Assembly (NCBI RefSeq): GCF_026410195.1
Contig: NZ_JAPMLM010000055.1
Span: 310,001 to 374,000 of the forward strand
Reading direction: 5' to 3'
DNA length: 64,000 nt
Source of the DNA: Xanthomarina sp. F2636L
GTDB lineage: Bacteria > Bacteroidota > Bacteroidia > Flavobacteriales > Flavobacteriaceae
Shown: positions 7,756 through 15,376 of the stretch, in pieces
How positions within the stretch are numbered: the stretch's first letter is position 1
How the letters are laid out: each line of letters starts with the position of its first letter
Program-made: the position numbers and the translations under genes
Notes under the pieces: model-generated
The model's input: only the letters and a program-made list of their open reading frames with translations
Told to the model about the DNA's origin: nothing
The model's database searches: none

Positions 7756-10671
7756 TTAATCTATAATTGCTTCATAAATTAAGCGTTGAATATCTGTTCT
7801 AATATTTGCTTTTAGCAACAAATTTGAATCTGCTTTTGGATAGGTTCTATTTGCTAAAAACACATATACAATTTCTTCATCAGGATCTGCCCAAGCATAA
7901 GTTCCTGTAAAGCCCGAATGTCCAAAACTAGCCATAGACACGCATCCACAAGTTGGTCCAACATCGCCTAGTTGCGGTTTATCGAAACCAATACCACGTC
8001 TATTATCTTCATCACAGAAATAACAGGTATTATATTTATCTACAGTTTCTGGTTTAAAATAACGTTTTCCCCCATAAAATCCTTTTTGCAAAAACAACTG
8101 CATTATTTTGGCAACATCGTTAGCATTACTAAAAACACCAGCATGGCCACCTACCCCATCTTGCATCGCTGCTCCCATGTCGTGTACATAACCATGCACT
8201 TCTTGATATCTATAATAATCGTCAACTTCTGTTGGAACGATTTTTTTTCCACTAAACTTAACATACGGATTATAAGTGGTATAATTTGCTCCTAAAGATT
8301 CATAAAAATGATCTTGCACAAGCACATCTAAGGTTTGGTCGTAATAAGTCTCAATATATTTCTTTAAAATATAATAGGGCAAATCGCTATACCTGTAACT
8401 CTCTTTATTTAAAAGATCTGTATCCATTATTATTTTCTGAATGGAGTCTTGATAATCTTTTCTCATATAAAGATTGTTAGCTACTTTTACCGAAAACTTT
8501 TTATTTGGTTCCTTTCTGTAATATTTAGGATCTGGATGTTTTGTAGAGTCTAAAGTGGCATAATAAAAAGGTATCCACGGTTTTAGTCTAGCATAATGAG
8601 ATAACATCTTTTTTAAGGTGATGTCTTTCTTATTAGAGTTAGCGTATTCTGGAAGTAAATCGGACAATTTAGAATCTAAATTAATTTCTCCTTTATCTTC
8701 AAGTTCCATTAATAACGGTAAGGTTGCTAAGATTTTTGTCAATGATGCAACATCATAAATATCATCGAAAGCTACTGGTTCTGATTTTTTATCATAAGTA
8801 TGCGTTCCAAAGTTTTTGTTATAAATAACTTTTCCTTTTCTAGCAACCAGCAATTGAATTCCCGGAGTCATTTTTTTATCTACTGCATATTGAGCAACAG
8901 AATCCAGTTTTTTAAGTTTTTCTGAACTCATTCCAACACGTTCTGGTAATCCATAATTTAAACGTGATAAATTAGCATAAGCAACCCCATCTCCAGCATG
9001 AAATCCGTTTCCAACAGAAACGGGTAACATGCCTTTTGCCGGAATAGCACCAAAAATAAGTTGTGCCGATTTTTGTTGAGCTACTTCACTATTTTGATAA
9101 CTAACTATAATGCTTTCAAAGTTTGTTACTGTTGATAAGTCAAGTAATGCATAAGGTTTTACAAAAACATCGAGAATCACATTATTGTTTCTAGCAATTT
9201 CGTACAACCAAACCAACTCCTTATCACTAAATTTATAATCTTTCCACGGATTATCATTAGAACGGTGGAAACCAACAATGACAGTATTATAACCAGAGAG
9301 TTTACTTATTAATCCGTCTAAATTATCGTCTGAAACCTCATGAACTTTAGCATATTTTTGAAGTTCTTTAAAGAAAGTAGAGCCATCATCATCGCCCATT
9401 TTAACATAAGCTATTTTTTTCTTCTCTAATTTTCTGATTGGAAGTAATTCTTCTTTGTTTTTTATAACGGTAATGGCATCTTCAAAAAGAACTTCAGATA
9501 AGGTTTTGTCTTGTATTCTATTTAAATCTTCGACTAAATGTTTTGTTTCAATAGGTTTATAATTATTTAAACCAACTTTATATTTTGCTTGAAGGATTTT
9601 TTTAACCGAATGTGCTAATCTTTCTTCTGAAATGATTCCGGAATTATAGGCTTCTACTATTTTATTAATTCCTTTAGCAACATCTTCAGGAATAAGCAAT
9701 ACATCGTTACCAGCCATGAAGGCCGCTAAATCAACTTCTCCATCACTACCAAAGTTAGCAGCACCTTTCATGTTTAAGGCATCCGTGTAGATTAAACCTT
9801 GAAACTGAAGTTTTTGTTTTAAAATTTCAGTTATAATAGGATAAGACAAAGAAGACGGATAACCCTCTCTAGACTCTAAAGCTGGTACACTTAAATGAGC
9901 AACCATAACACTGGATAAACCCTCATTAATTAGTTTTCTATAAGGATAAAACTCTACGGAGTCAATACGCTTAGCATCAAAATTAATACTTGGCAAAGTT
10001 TTATGAGAATCCGTATCTGTATCTCCATGCCCAGGAAAGTGCTTGGCATTTGCTAAAACTCCTGCTCCTTGCATGCCCTTCATTAAGGCTAAGGATTTTT
10101 CTGTAACATTGTCTCTATCTTCTCCAAAAGACCTGTTACCTATAATTGGGTTTATTGGATTGGTATTAATATCAACAACAGGCGCAAAATTAAAATGAAC
10201 TCCCAAACGCTTACAATGTTCACCTAATTGTTTACCTACTTGTTCAATAAGCTCATTATCTTTAATGGCACCAAGAGTCATATTCCATGGAAAGGCATAA
10301 GTAGAATCTAATCTCATGCTTAATCCCCATTCTGCATCCATTCCAATTAACAAAGGGACTTTTGACGCTTCTTGGAAAATATTATTAATTCTGGCTTGGT
10401 TAATCGGGTCGCCTTTAGAAAAAATAATTCCACCAATATGATGATTGGTTATCAATTGACTTATAATATTTTCATGAGCTAAACCTTGATTAGAAAAAGC
10501 CTGAACCATAAAAAGTTGCCCCACTTTCTCTTCTAAAGTCATATTGTTATACAAACTATCTACCCACTTCTGCTGCATTTCAACATCTGTAGCCAACAAC
10601 GGATTTGAAGTTTGAGCAAAAAGGCTTGTGAATACAAGAAAACTAGTGAGCAAACAAAATATTTTACGCAT
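7756..10671 (-). CDS. exported GH3 beta-N-acetylglucosaminidase fused to a serine beta-lactamase-type hydrolase
   Basis: 971 residues with a signal peptide ending near residue 20. Residues 30-390 form a NagZ-like GH3 domain: KHFPGHGDTDTDSH at 210-223 is the NagZ His/Asp loop and IYTDALN at 294-300 carries the nucleophile Asp297. Residues 400-560 resemble the GH3 C-terminal sandwich. From about 575 a class C beta-lactamase/DD-peptidase fold follows, with SLTK at 643-646 as the nucleophile motif and a GHSGFTG motif near the C-terminus. The combination suggests turnover of peptidoglycan or its fragments in the periplasm. This two-domain arrangement is known in Bacteroidota. The second domain may be an esterase or peptidase rather than a true beta-lactamase. 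Confidence 0.92.
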   Translation of the reverse strand: MRKIFCLLTSFLVFTSLFAQTSNPLLATDVEMQQKWVDSLYNNMTLEEKVGQLFMVQAFSNQGLAHENIISQLITNHHIGGIIFSKGDPINQARINNIFQEASKVPLLIGMDAEWGLSMRLDSTYAFPWNMTLGAIKDNELIEQVGKQLGEHCKRLGVHFNFAPVVDINTNPINPIIGNRSFGEDRDNVTEKSLALMKGMQGAGVLANAKHFPGHGDTDTDSHKTLPSINFDAKRIDSVEFYPYRKLINEGLSSVMVAHLSVPALESREGYPSSLSYPIITEILKQKLQFQGLIYTDALNMKGAANFGSDGEVDLAAFMAGNDVLLIPEDVAKGINKIVEAYNSGIISEERLAHSVKKILQAKYKVGLNNYKPIETKHLVEDLNRIQDKTLSEVLFEDAITVIKNKEELLPIRKLEKKKIAYVKMGDDDGSTFFKELQKYAKVHEVSDDNLDGLISKLSGYNTVIVGFHRSNDNPWKDYKFSDKELVWLYEIARNNNVILDVFVKPYALLDLSTVTNFESIIVSYQNSEVAQQKSAQLIFGAIPAKGMLPVSVGNGFHAGDGVAYANLSRLNYGLPERVGMSSEKLKKLDSVAQYAVDKKMTPGIQLLVARKGKVIYNKNFGTHTYDKKSEPVAFDDIYDVASLTKILATLPLLMELEDKGEINLDSKLSDLLPEYANSNKKDITLKKMLSHYARLKPWIPFYYATLDSTKHPDPKYYRKEPNKKFSVKVANNLYMRKDYQDSIQKIIMDTDLLNKESYRYSDLPYYILKKYIETYYDQTLDVLVQDHFYESLGANYTTYNPYVKFSGKKIVPTEVDDYYRYQEVHGYVHDMGAAMQDGVGGHAGVFSNANDVAKIMQLFLQKGFYGGKRYFKPETVDKYNTCYFCDEDNRRGIGFDKPQLGDVGPTCGCVSMASFGHSGFTGTYAWADPDEEIVYVFLANRTYPKADSNLLLKANIRTDIQRLIYEAIID

Positions 10672-10862
10672 AAAGAGATGTCATTTTTAAGTAATTACTA
10701 AGTAAATGTAAAAACGCTGCAAAATAGCACTTTTAAAAGGAAGATTAAAAGACTTTAAGATAGATTTATAAAGATAATAATAACCTAGTAAACGTATAAG
10801 AACTCTTTTTATTTGAAATTTGAAAAACATATATTCCTATCGCTTTGTGTATTACTTTTTAG

Positions 10863-10870
10863 TATTTTTG
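10863..10870 (+). promoter_or_regulatory. candidate -7 element TATTTTTG
   Basis: Fits TAnnTTTG. The nearest upstream TTG (10845-10847) is 15 bases away, shorter than the usual 17-23, so the match is only partial. It would give a leader of about 45 bases for the lipoprotein gene at 10924. Confidence 0.3.
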
Positions 10871-10900
10871 AATAATTATTCTATTAATATAAAATAAGAC

Positions 10901-10916
10901 TTCCACTTTCTTGGAA
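10901..10916 (+). promoter_or_regulatory. start-proximal hairpin, TTCCA-N6-TGGAA
   Basis: Perfect five-base arms TTCCA/TGGAA around the loop CTTTCT, ending seven bases before the ATG at 10924. Similar hairpins precede ychF, serC and serA in this window; see the findings. Function is unknown. Confidence 0.4.
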
Positions 10917-10923
10917 AACACCT

Positions 10924-11295
10924 ATGAGATACCTCTTAAGTTTTAGCCTATTGTTTTTGTTTACAAGCTGTTATCAAGTTGAACGCGAATGTGCAGATTT
11001 TCAGACGGGAAAATTTTACAGTGAAATTATCATAGATGATCAGGTTTATAAATCGGAATTTATTAGAACCAAAGACCTGCAAATTGAAACTTATAATAAT
11101 AAAGTCGATTCGTCTCAAGTACGATGGATTAACGATTGCGAAGTTGTTTTTAAGACCATAAACCCTAAAAGTATGGCTGAACAGAAAGATATACATTTAA
11201 AAATATTAGTAACTACTGATTCTACCTATACGTTTGAGTATTCTTATGTAGGAGATAAAACAAAACAAAAAGGGATTGCAACTAAACTAGAATAG
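10924..11295 (+). CDS. small conserved flavobacterial lipoprotein
   Basis: 123 residues. A lipoprotein signal (hydrophobic SLLFLF then the lipobox FTSC, Cys at residue 16) points to membrane anchoring. The mature part is a compact, mostly beta domain with ECADFQTGKFYSE at the start and RWINDCEVVFK in the middle. Two further cysteines (in ECADF and INDCE) could form a disulfide. I recall relatives carrying the database name DNA topoisomerase IV, but nothing here supports a topoisomerase: it is far too short, exported, and lacks any catalytic motif. TerC follows one base after the stop, so the two are co-transcribed. Function unknown. Confidence 0.75.
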   Translation: MRYLLSFSLLFLFTSCYQVERECADFQTGKFYSEIIIDDQVYKSEFIRTKDLQIETYNNKVDSSQVRWINDCEVVFKTINPKSMAEQKDIHLKILVTTDSTYTFEYSYVGDKTKQKGIATKLE

Positions 11296-11296
11296 T

Positions 11297-12094
11297 ATGA
11301 TAGACTTTTTATTATCTGGTGATGCCATTATGGCCTTACTAACTTTAACTTTTTTAGAAATTATTCTAGGAATAGATAATATTGTTTTTATTTCTATTGC
11401 TGCCAACAAATTACCAGAACATCAACGTGCTAAGGCTACTAATATAGGCTTGTTGTTAGCCATGGTACAGCGAATAGTCTTGTTGTTTTTTGTTTCCTTT
11501 TTAATTGGTTTAAAAAAACCATTTTATACTATTGATACAGATTGGCTTTATATTGGTATTAGTGGGCAAGCCATTATTTTATTTATAGGAGGTTTGTTTT
11601 TAATTTACAAAAGCACCTCTGAGATTAGAGAAAAAGTGGAATCTCCGGAACACGATGAAAATCAAGTAAAAGGTAAAAAGATTACATCCTTATCTCAAGC
11701 CATTACTCAAATAGTAATAATTGATTTTATTTTTTCTATAGACTCTATTTTAACGGCTGTTGGAATGACTAATGGGCTTCATCCAAACCATAACTATGCT
11801 TTAGTACTTATGATTATTGCTGTGGTAATTTCAATCATTATTATGATTGTATTTGCAAATCCGATTAGAAAATTTATAAACGAACACCCAAGTATGCAGA
11901 TATTAGGTTTGGCCTTTTTAATATTAATTGGATTTATGCTTATTACAGAAGCTGCTCACCTATCTGAAACTTCATTTTTCGATCAAACCGTTGGAGCTAT
12001 CCCAAAAGGTTATTTATACTTTGCTATTGCATTCTCTTTGTTTGTAGAGTTTTTAAACTTCAGAATTCAGAAGAAAAAGTTAAAAGCAAAATAG
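11297..12094 (+). CDS. TerC family integral membrane protein
   Basis: 265 residues with about seven transmembrane helices. The TerC signatures are present: LTFLEIILGIDNIVFI near residues 17-32 and a second acidic helix, IVIIDFIFSIDSILTAVGMT near 145-164. TerC proteins are implicated in metal (manganese/calcium) export or loading of exported proteins and were named for tellurium resistance. The acidic residues within the helices are the likely ion sites. It begins one base after the stop of the lipoprotein gene and ends shortly before a strong bidirectional terminator. The ion transported is not predictable here. Confidence 0.92.
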   Translation: MIDFLLSGDAIMALLTLTFLEIILGIDNIVFISIAANKLPEHQRAKATNIGLLLAMVQRIVLLFFVSFLIGLKKPFYTIDTDWLYIGISGQAIILFIGGLFLIYKSTSEIREKVESPEHDENQVKGKKITSLSQAITQIVIIDFIFSIDSILTAVGMTNGLHPNHNYALVLMIIAVVISIIIMIVFANPIRKFINEHPSMQILGLAFLILIGFMLITEAAHLSETSFFDQTVGAIPKGYLYFAIAFSLFVEFLNFRIQKKKLKAK

Positions 12095-12121
12095 ATTAAA
12101 GCTGCCTTTAAACATATAAAA

Positions 12122-12155
12122 AAAAGACCATACAAATAAATCTGTATGGTCTTTT
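12122..12155. terminator. bidirectional terminator between terC and the T9SS gene
   Basis: Arms AAAAGACCATACA (12122-12134) and TGTATGGTCTTTT (12143-12155), with A- and T-rich flanks on both sides. It serves the two convergent genes. Confidence 0.85.
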
Positions 12156-12176
12156 AATATATAACTCTTTATTAAT

Positions 12177-15149
12177 TTATCTCTTAATAATTTTATGAGT
12201 TGTTAGATTCCCATTAATCGAAGATCTTAAGAAATAAGCTCCTTGATTTAAATTAGAAAAATCTAAAGTTACTTCCAAAGCATTTGGGTTAAGACTCATA
12301 ACTTGTTGTCCAAGCATATTGATAACTTCAATAGTTTCAATTTGTTGTTTCGCATTTATGTGTAATAGTCCTGTTGTTGGATTTGGATAATAATTAAATT
12401 GATCTGCTTGGTAATCATCAATTGATAAAGCTCCACATGTTACATTTGCAATCCAACCTGTTTCACTTACGCTACCATCAGAGGTGAAAACAAATGTTAA
12501 AGCTCCAGAAGTGTGAGACGATGTAAAGGAGTCTCCTGTAGAAAGTAAACTTGTTGCAACCGATGGAATACTTCCATCTCCACTCTCCTCACCACAAAGG
12601 GTTTGTGCTAATACTGGGGAAGAAGCATCAGGACCATCGTAAATGGTTAAAAAGTCCCAACATCCATCTTGATTTCCAGCACCAAAAGCATTTGCCTCTA
12701 TGTCTACATAGGTAAAAGTTACAGTTACATATTCTCCAGCAACATCTGGAGTAATCGTTGTTGTTGTACTTTCGTTAGGAGAATAATCCCCAGAAACTCC
12801 ACCTGAATCAACAAAAGATCCTCCACAAACTGGTGGCGCTGCTTCAGTAGTAAAAGAATCCATGCCCATGGATGAGATTCCATCTGCATCACAATCTGCT
12901 ACTATGTAGGCATCGTAAGCAGTAGCTGGCATTAATCCAGTGGCTGTTGCCGTATTTGTTCCAAATGCAACATTCTCAGTATAAACAGCAGTAGCTGTAT
13001 TTGGATCATCTCCATCATTAAATACACTAAATATATAACCATTACTAGCATTTGTAATAGCATCCCAGGTGTAAGTTGCTGTTGTGTCTGTATTAGAGGC
13101 ATTTGTAAAACTTCCAGGTGTTACACACATTGGTGGTGGTCCACAAGTAACATCGGCTAACCAACCTGTTTCCTGTACACTACCATCAGATGTAAACACA
13201 AAAGTTAAAGCTCCAGAAACATCAGTCGATGTAAACGACATTCCAATAGATAATAAACTTCCAGGTACAGAAGGCACGCCTCCATCTCCACTCTCTTCTC
13301 CGCAAAGGGTTTGAGCTAAAACAGGGTAACTTGTGTCAGGGCCATTATAAACAGTTAAATAGTCCCAGCATCCATCTTGGTTTCCACTTCCTGAAGAAGT
13401 TTCAATATCTACATATGTAAATGTTACCGTTACAACATCTCCAGAAACATCTGGCGTTATAGTTGTTACCGTATTTTCGTTAGGTAGATATGGTCCTGTA
13501 TTGCCACCAAGGTCTGAGAACATTCCTCCACATACCGGGGGAGCTATATCTGTTTCAAAACTTACAGAAACAGAATTTGACATACCGTCGGTGTCACAAT
13601 CTGCTGTTAAATAAGCATCGTACATGGTTTGCGCCATTAAAGGAGTTGCTGTTGCAGTAAGCGTTCCTGAAGGAATATTTTCTGTATAAACTGGAGTATC
13701 AACATCTGGGTCGTCTCCTGCGTTGAATACACTTAAAACGTAACCGTTAGTAGCTCCAACTACAGCATCCCAAGAAAAGTCAGCAGAGGTATCTGTAAAA
13801 GATGCTACTGAAAAGTTTACAGGATCAGGGCAAGAAATAGCTAAAGAAAGTTCAAAATCGAAAGCATCTGCATTGTTTGCATCATCCCATTCTATTAAAT
13901 AAGTGGTTCCACTTACTACTGGGATAACAACAGTTGATGTATTGTTTGCACCCGAATTATCATCTGAATCGATACAGGCTAAACTATTACAGTCATCATT
14001 ATAAACAGACACCCTAGTATCTACTCCTGTGTTTGATGCTAAATCTGAAGAAATAGTTAAATCTCCCGAATTAGTAGCAGTATATTTATACCATTCAGCA
14101 TTTGTAGCTCCTGATAAACAAACATTAGAAGCTCCTCCTGCTGTATTCGAAGGTCCGTTGGAATTAATAATTCCTAAACCTATGGTAATGGCATCATCAC
14201 AAACAAAATTGTTGTCAATACCAATTGGTCCATCTATAGAAAACATACCTAACTCAGCAGCATTACTATTTACGGAACCTAAAGCTGTTGCAGTTCCAGT
14301 TGTGACATTGACACTATAAATATTATTTACACCTCCACCTATATATCCTGCCATATATAAGGTATTTGATACAGGATCTACATCAGCGTCTTGCGCAAAT
14401 GAAATATCAACGCCTAACGGACCAACCAAAGTAGCTGCTCCTGTTGTAGGACTTAAAGTATATAAATTATCATTACCAATGTCAGCCATATAAATAATAC
14501 CCGTGTTATCAATGGCTAACCAAATACCTAAAGTTGTTCCGGTAGCTCCAATTAAAGTCATACTTCCTGTAGCTAGATCTAAAGTATAAAGGTTTGTAGT
14601 CGTTCCGTCTGTGGTTAGAGCATACATGGTAGAATTTATTTTATTCCAAGATAAGCCAGAATAAGTAAGTCCTGTCGCTGCTCCTGTAAGAGCCGCAACT
14701 ACTGTAACTGTACCAGTATCTGGATCGACAGTCAGTAAATTAGCATTGGTAGTTTCCAAAGCATACAAGGTGCCTGTTACATCGAAATCTGATGCATAAA
14801 TATCATTTGGAATGGTAGTAATACTTGCAATATTAAAAGGTCCAGTTAACGGAAAAGTTCCATAATCACCACCATTTCTAACATCCAAAGCATAAACATC
14901 TCCAGTAGCCCTAAAAGTTGAATTTGAAATTTCTGACGTTATATAATAGTCTCTCAGAATTTGACTTTCTTCTTTAGTAAGCAAATTAGCAGGCTCTCTT
15001 AGTGTTAAGTTTTCTGCCGATTGTACTTTTTCCAGTACTTTTCCTACCTCTGTAGAAGTGTACGATTTTCTGTCTGTTTGTGCATACGCAGACGTTATGA
15101 ATAACGTAATTGTAAGTAAAAACAGCGTTTTTAATGTAGTATTTTTCAT
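12177..15149 (-). CDS. secreted multidomain protein with FN3 and CUB repeats and a T9SS type A sorting domain
   Basis: 990 residues. A signal peptide ends near residue 24. Residues about 70-300 are repeated strands with LYALTTDG- and NLYTLDLATGSM-like units, resembling a beta-propeller. Residues 310-430 resemble a pre-peptidase C-terminal type sandwich (VCDDAITIG start). Then come two copies of an FN3-plus-CUB module: FN3 at about 440-540, CUB at 545-675, FN3 at 680-770, CUB at 775-905. The CUB copies share NQDGCWD, LAQTLCGEESGDG and GALTFVFTSDGSV. The last 75 residues (FNYYPNPTTGLLHI to a basic KIIKR end) are a T9SS type A sorting domain, so the protein is exported to or through the outer membrane. 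It is probably an adhesin or surface-binding protein; no catalytic domain is seen. Confidence 0.9.
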   Translation of the reverse strand: MKNTTLKTLFLLTITLFITSAYAQTDRKSYTSTEVGKVLEKVQSAENLTLREPANLLTKEESQILRDYYITSEISNSTFRATGDVYALDVRNGGDYGTFPLTGPFNIASITTIPNDIYASDFDVTGTLYALETTNANLLTVDPDTGTVTVVAALTGAATGLTYSGLSWNKINSTMYALTTDGTTTNLYTLDLATGSMTLIGATGTTLGIWLAIDNTGIIYMADIGNDNLYTLSPTTGAATLVGPLGVDISFAQDADVDPVSNTLYMAGYIGGGVNNIYSVNVTTGTATALGSVNSNAAELGMFSIDGPIGIDNNFVCDDAITIGLGIINSNGPSNTAGGASNVCLSGATNAEWYKYTATNSGDLTISSDLASNTGVDTRVSVYNDDCNSLACIDSDDNSGANNTSTVVIPVVSGTTYLIEWDDANNADAFDFELSLAISCPDPVNFSVASFTDTSADFSWDAVVGATNGYVLSVFNAGDDPDVDTPVYTENIPSGTLTATATPLMAQTMYDAYLTADCDTDGMSNSVSVSFETDIAPPVCGGMFSDLGGNTGPYLPNENTVTTITPDVSGDVVTVTFTYVDIETSSGSGNQDGCWDYLTVYNGPDTSYPVLAQTLCGEESGDGGVPSVPGSLLSIGMSFTSTDVSGALTFVFTSDGSVQETGWLADVTCGPPPMCVTPGSFTNASNTDTTATYTWDAITNASNGYIFSVFNDGDDPNTATAVYTENVAFGTNTATATGLMPATAYDAYIVADCDADGISSMGMDSFTTEAAPPVCGGSFVDSGGVSGDYSPNESTTTTITPDVAGEYVTVTFTYVDIEANAFGAGNQDGCWDFLTIYDGPDASSPVLAQTLCGEESGDGSIPSVATSLLSTGDSFTSSHTSGALTFVFTSDGSVSETGWIANVTCGALSIDDYQADQFNYYPNPTTGLLHINAKQQIETIEVINMLGQQVMSLNPNALEVTLDFSNLNQGAYFLRSSINGNLTTHKIIKR
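12433..13832 (-). repeat. tandem duplication of an FN3-CUB coding unit (about 0.7 kb each)
   Basis: Two units, about 12433-13130 and 13138-13832, encode the same FN3 then CUB domain pair with long stretches of near-identical DNA, especially the CUB part. This indicates an internal gene duplication. It could also cause assembly collapse or copy-number change by recombination. Confidence 0.75.
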
Positions 15150-15310
15150 AAAAATAAGGATTGATTAACACTTAAAAGTACAAAATAAAATTTGATATTC
15201 AACTTTTTTTATGAAATTGAAAGCTGTTAAATTATTAACAATAAGGGATTTGATTGAAATTTAGAGTTGATTTTCATTGATAATATAGGTGTTATAAACC
15301 AAAATAGCAG

Positions 15311-15353
15311 TTAAAAAAAAAGTCTAGTTTATTTTTAAATATAAACTAGACTT
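15311..15353 (-). terminator. terminator of the parE-parC operon
   Basis: Arms AAGTCTAGTTTAT (15320-15332) and ATAAACTAGACTT (15341-15353). Read on the minus strand the stem is followed by a run of about nine T. It lies just past the parC stop. Confidence 0.85.
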
Positions 15354-15376
15354 ACAATTTGTAATTTATCTTTTTA

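Larger units (their letters stand above)
10672..10923. other. divergent intergenic region between the GH3 fusion and the lipoprotein gene
   Basis: 252 bases without a credible gene. It holds a candidate -7 element at 10863-10870 and the start-proximal hairpin at 10901-10916, both directed to the lipoprotein gene. I could not assign a promoter for the GH3 fusion. Confidence 0.6.
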
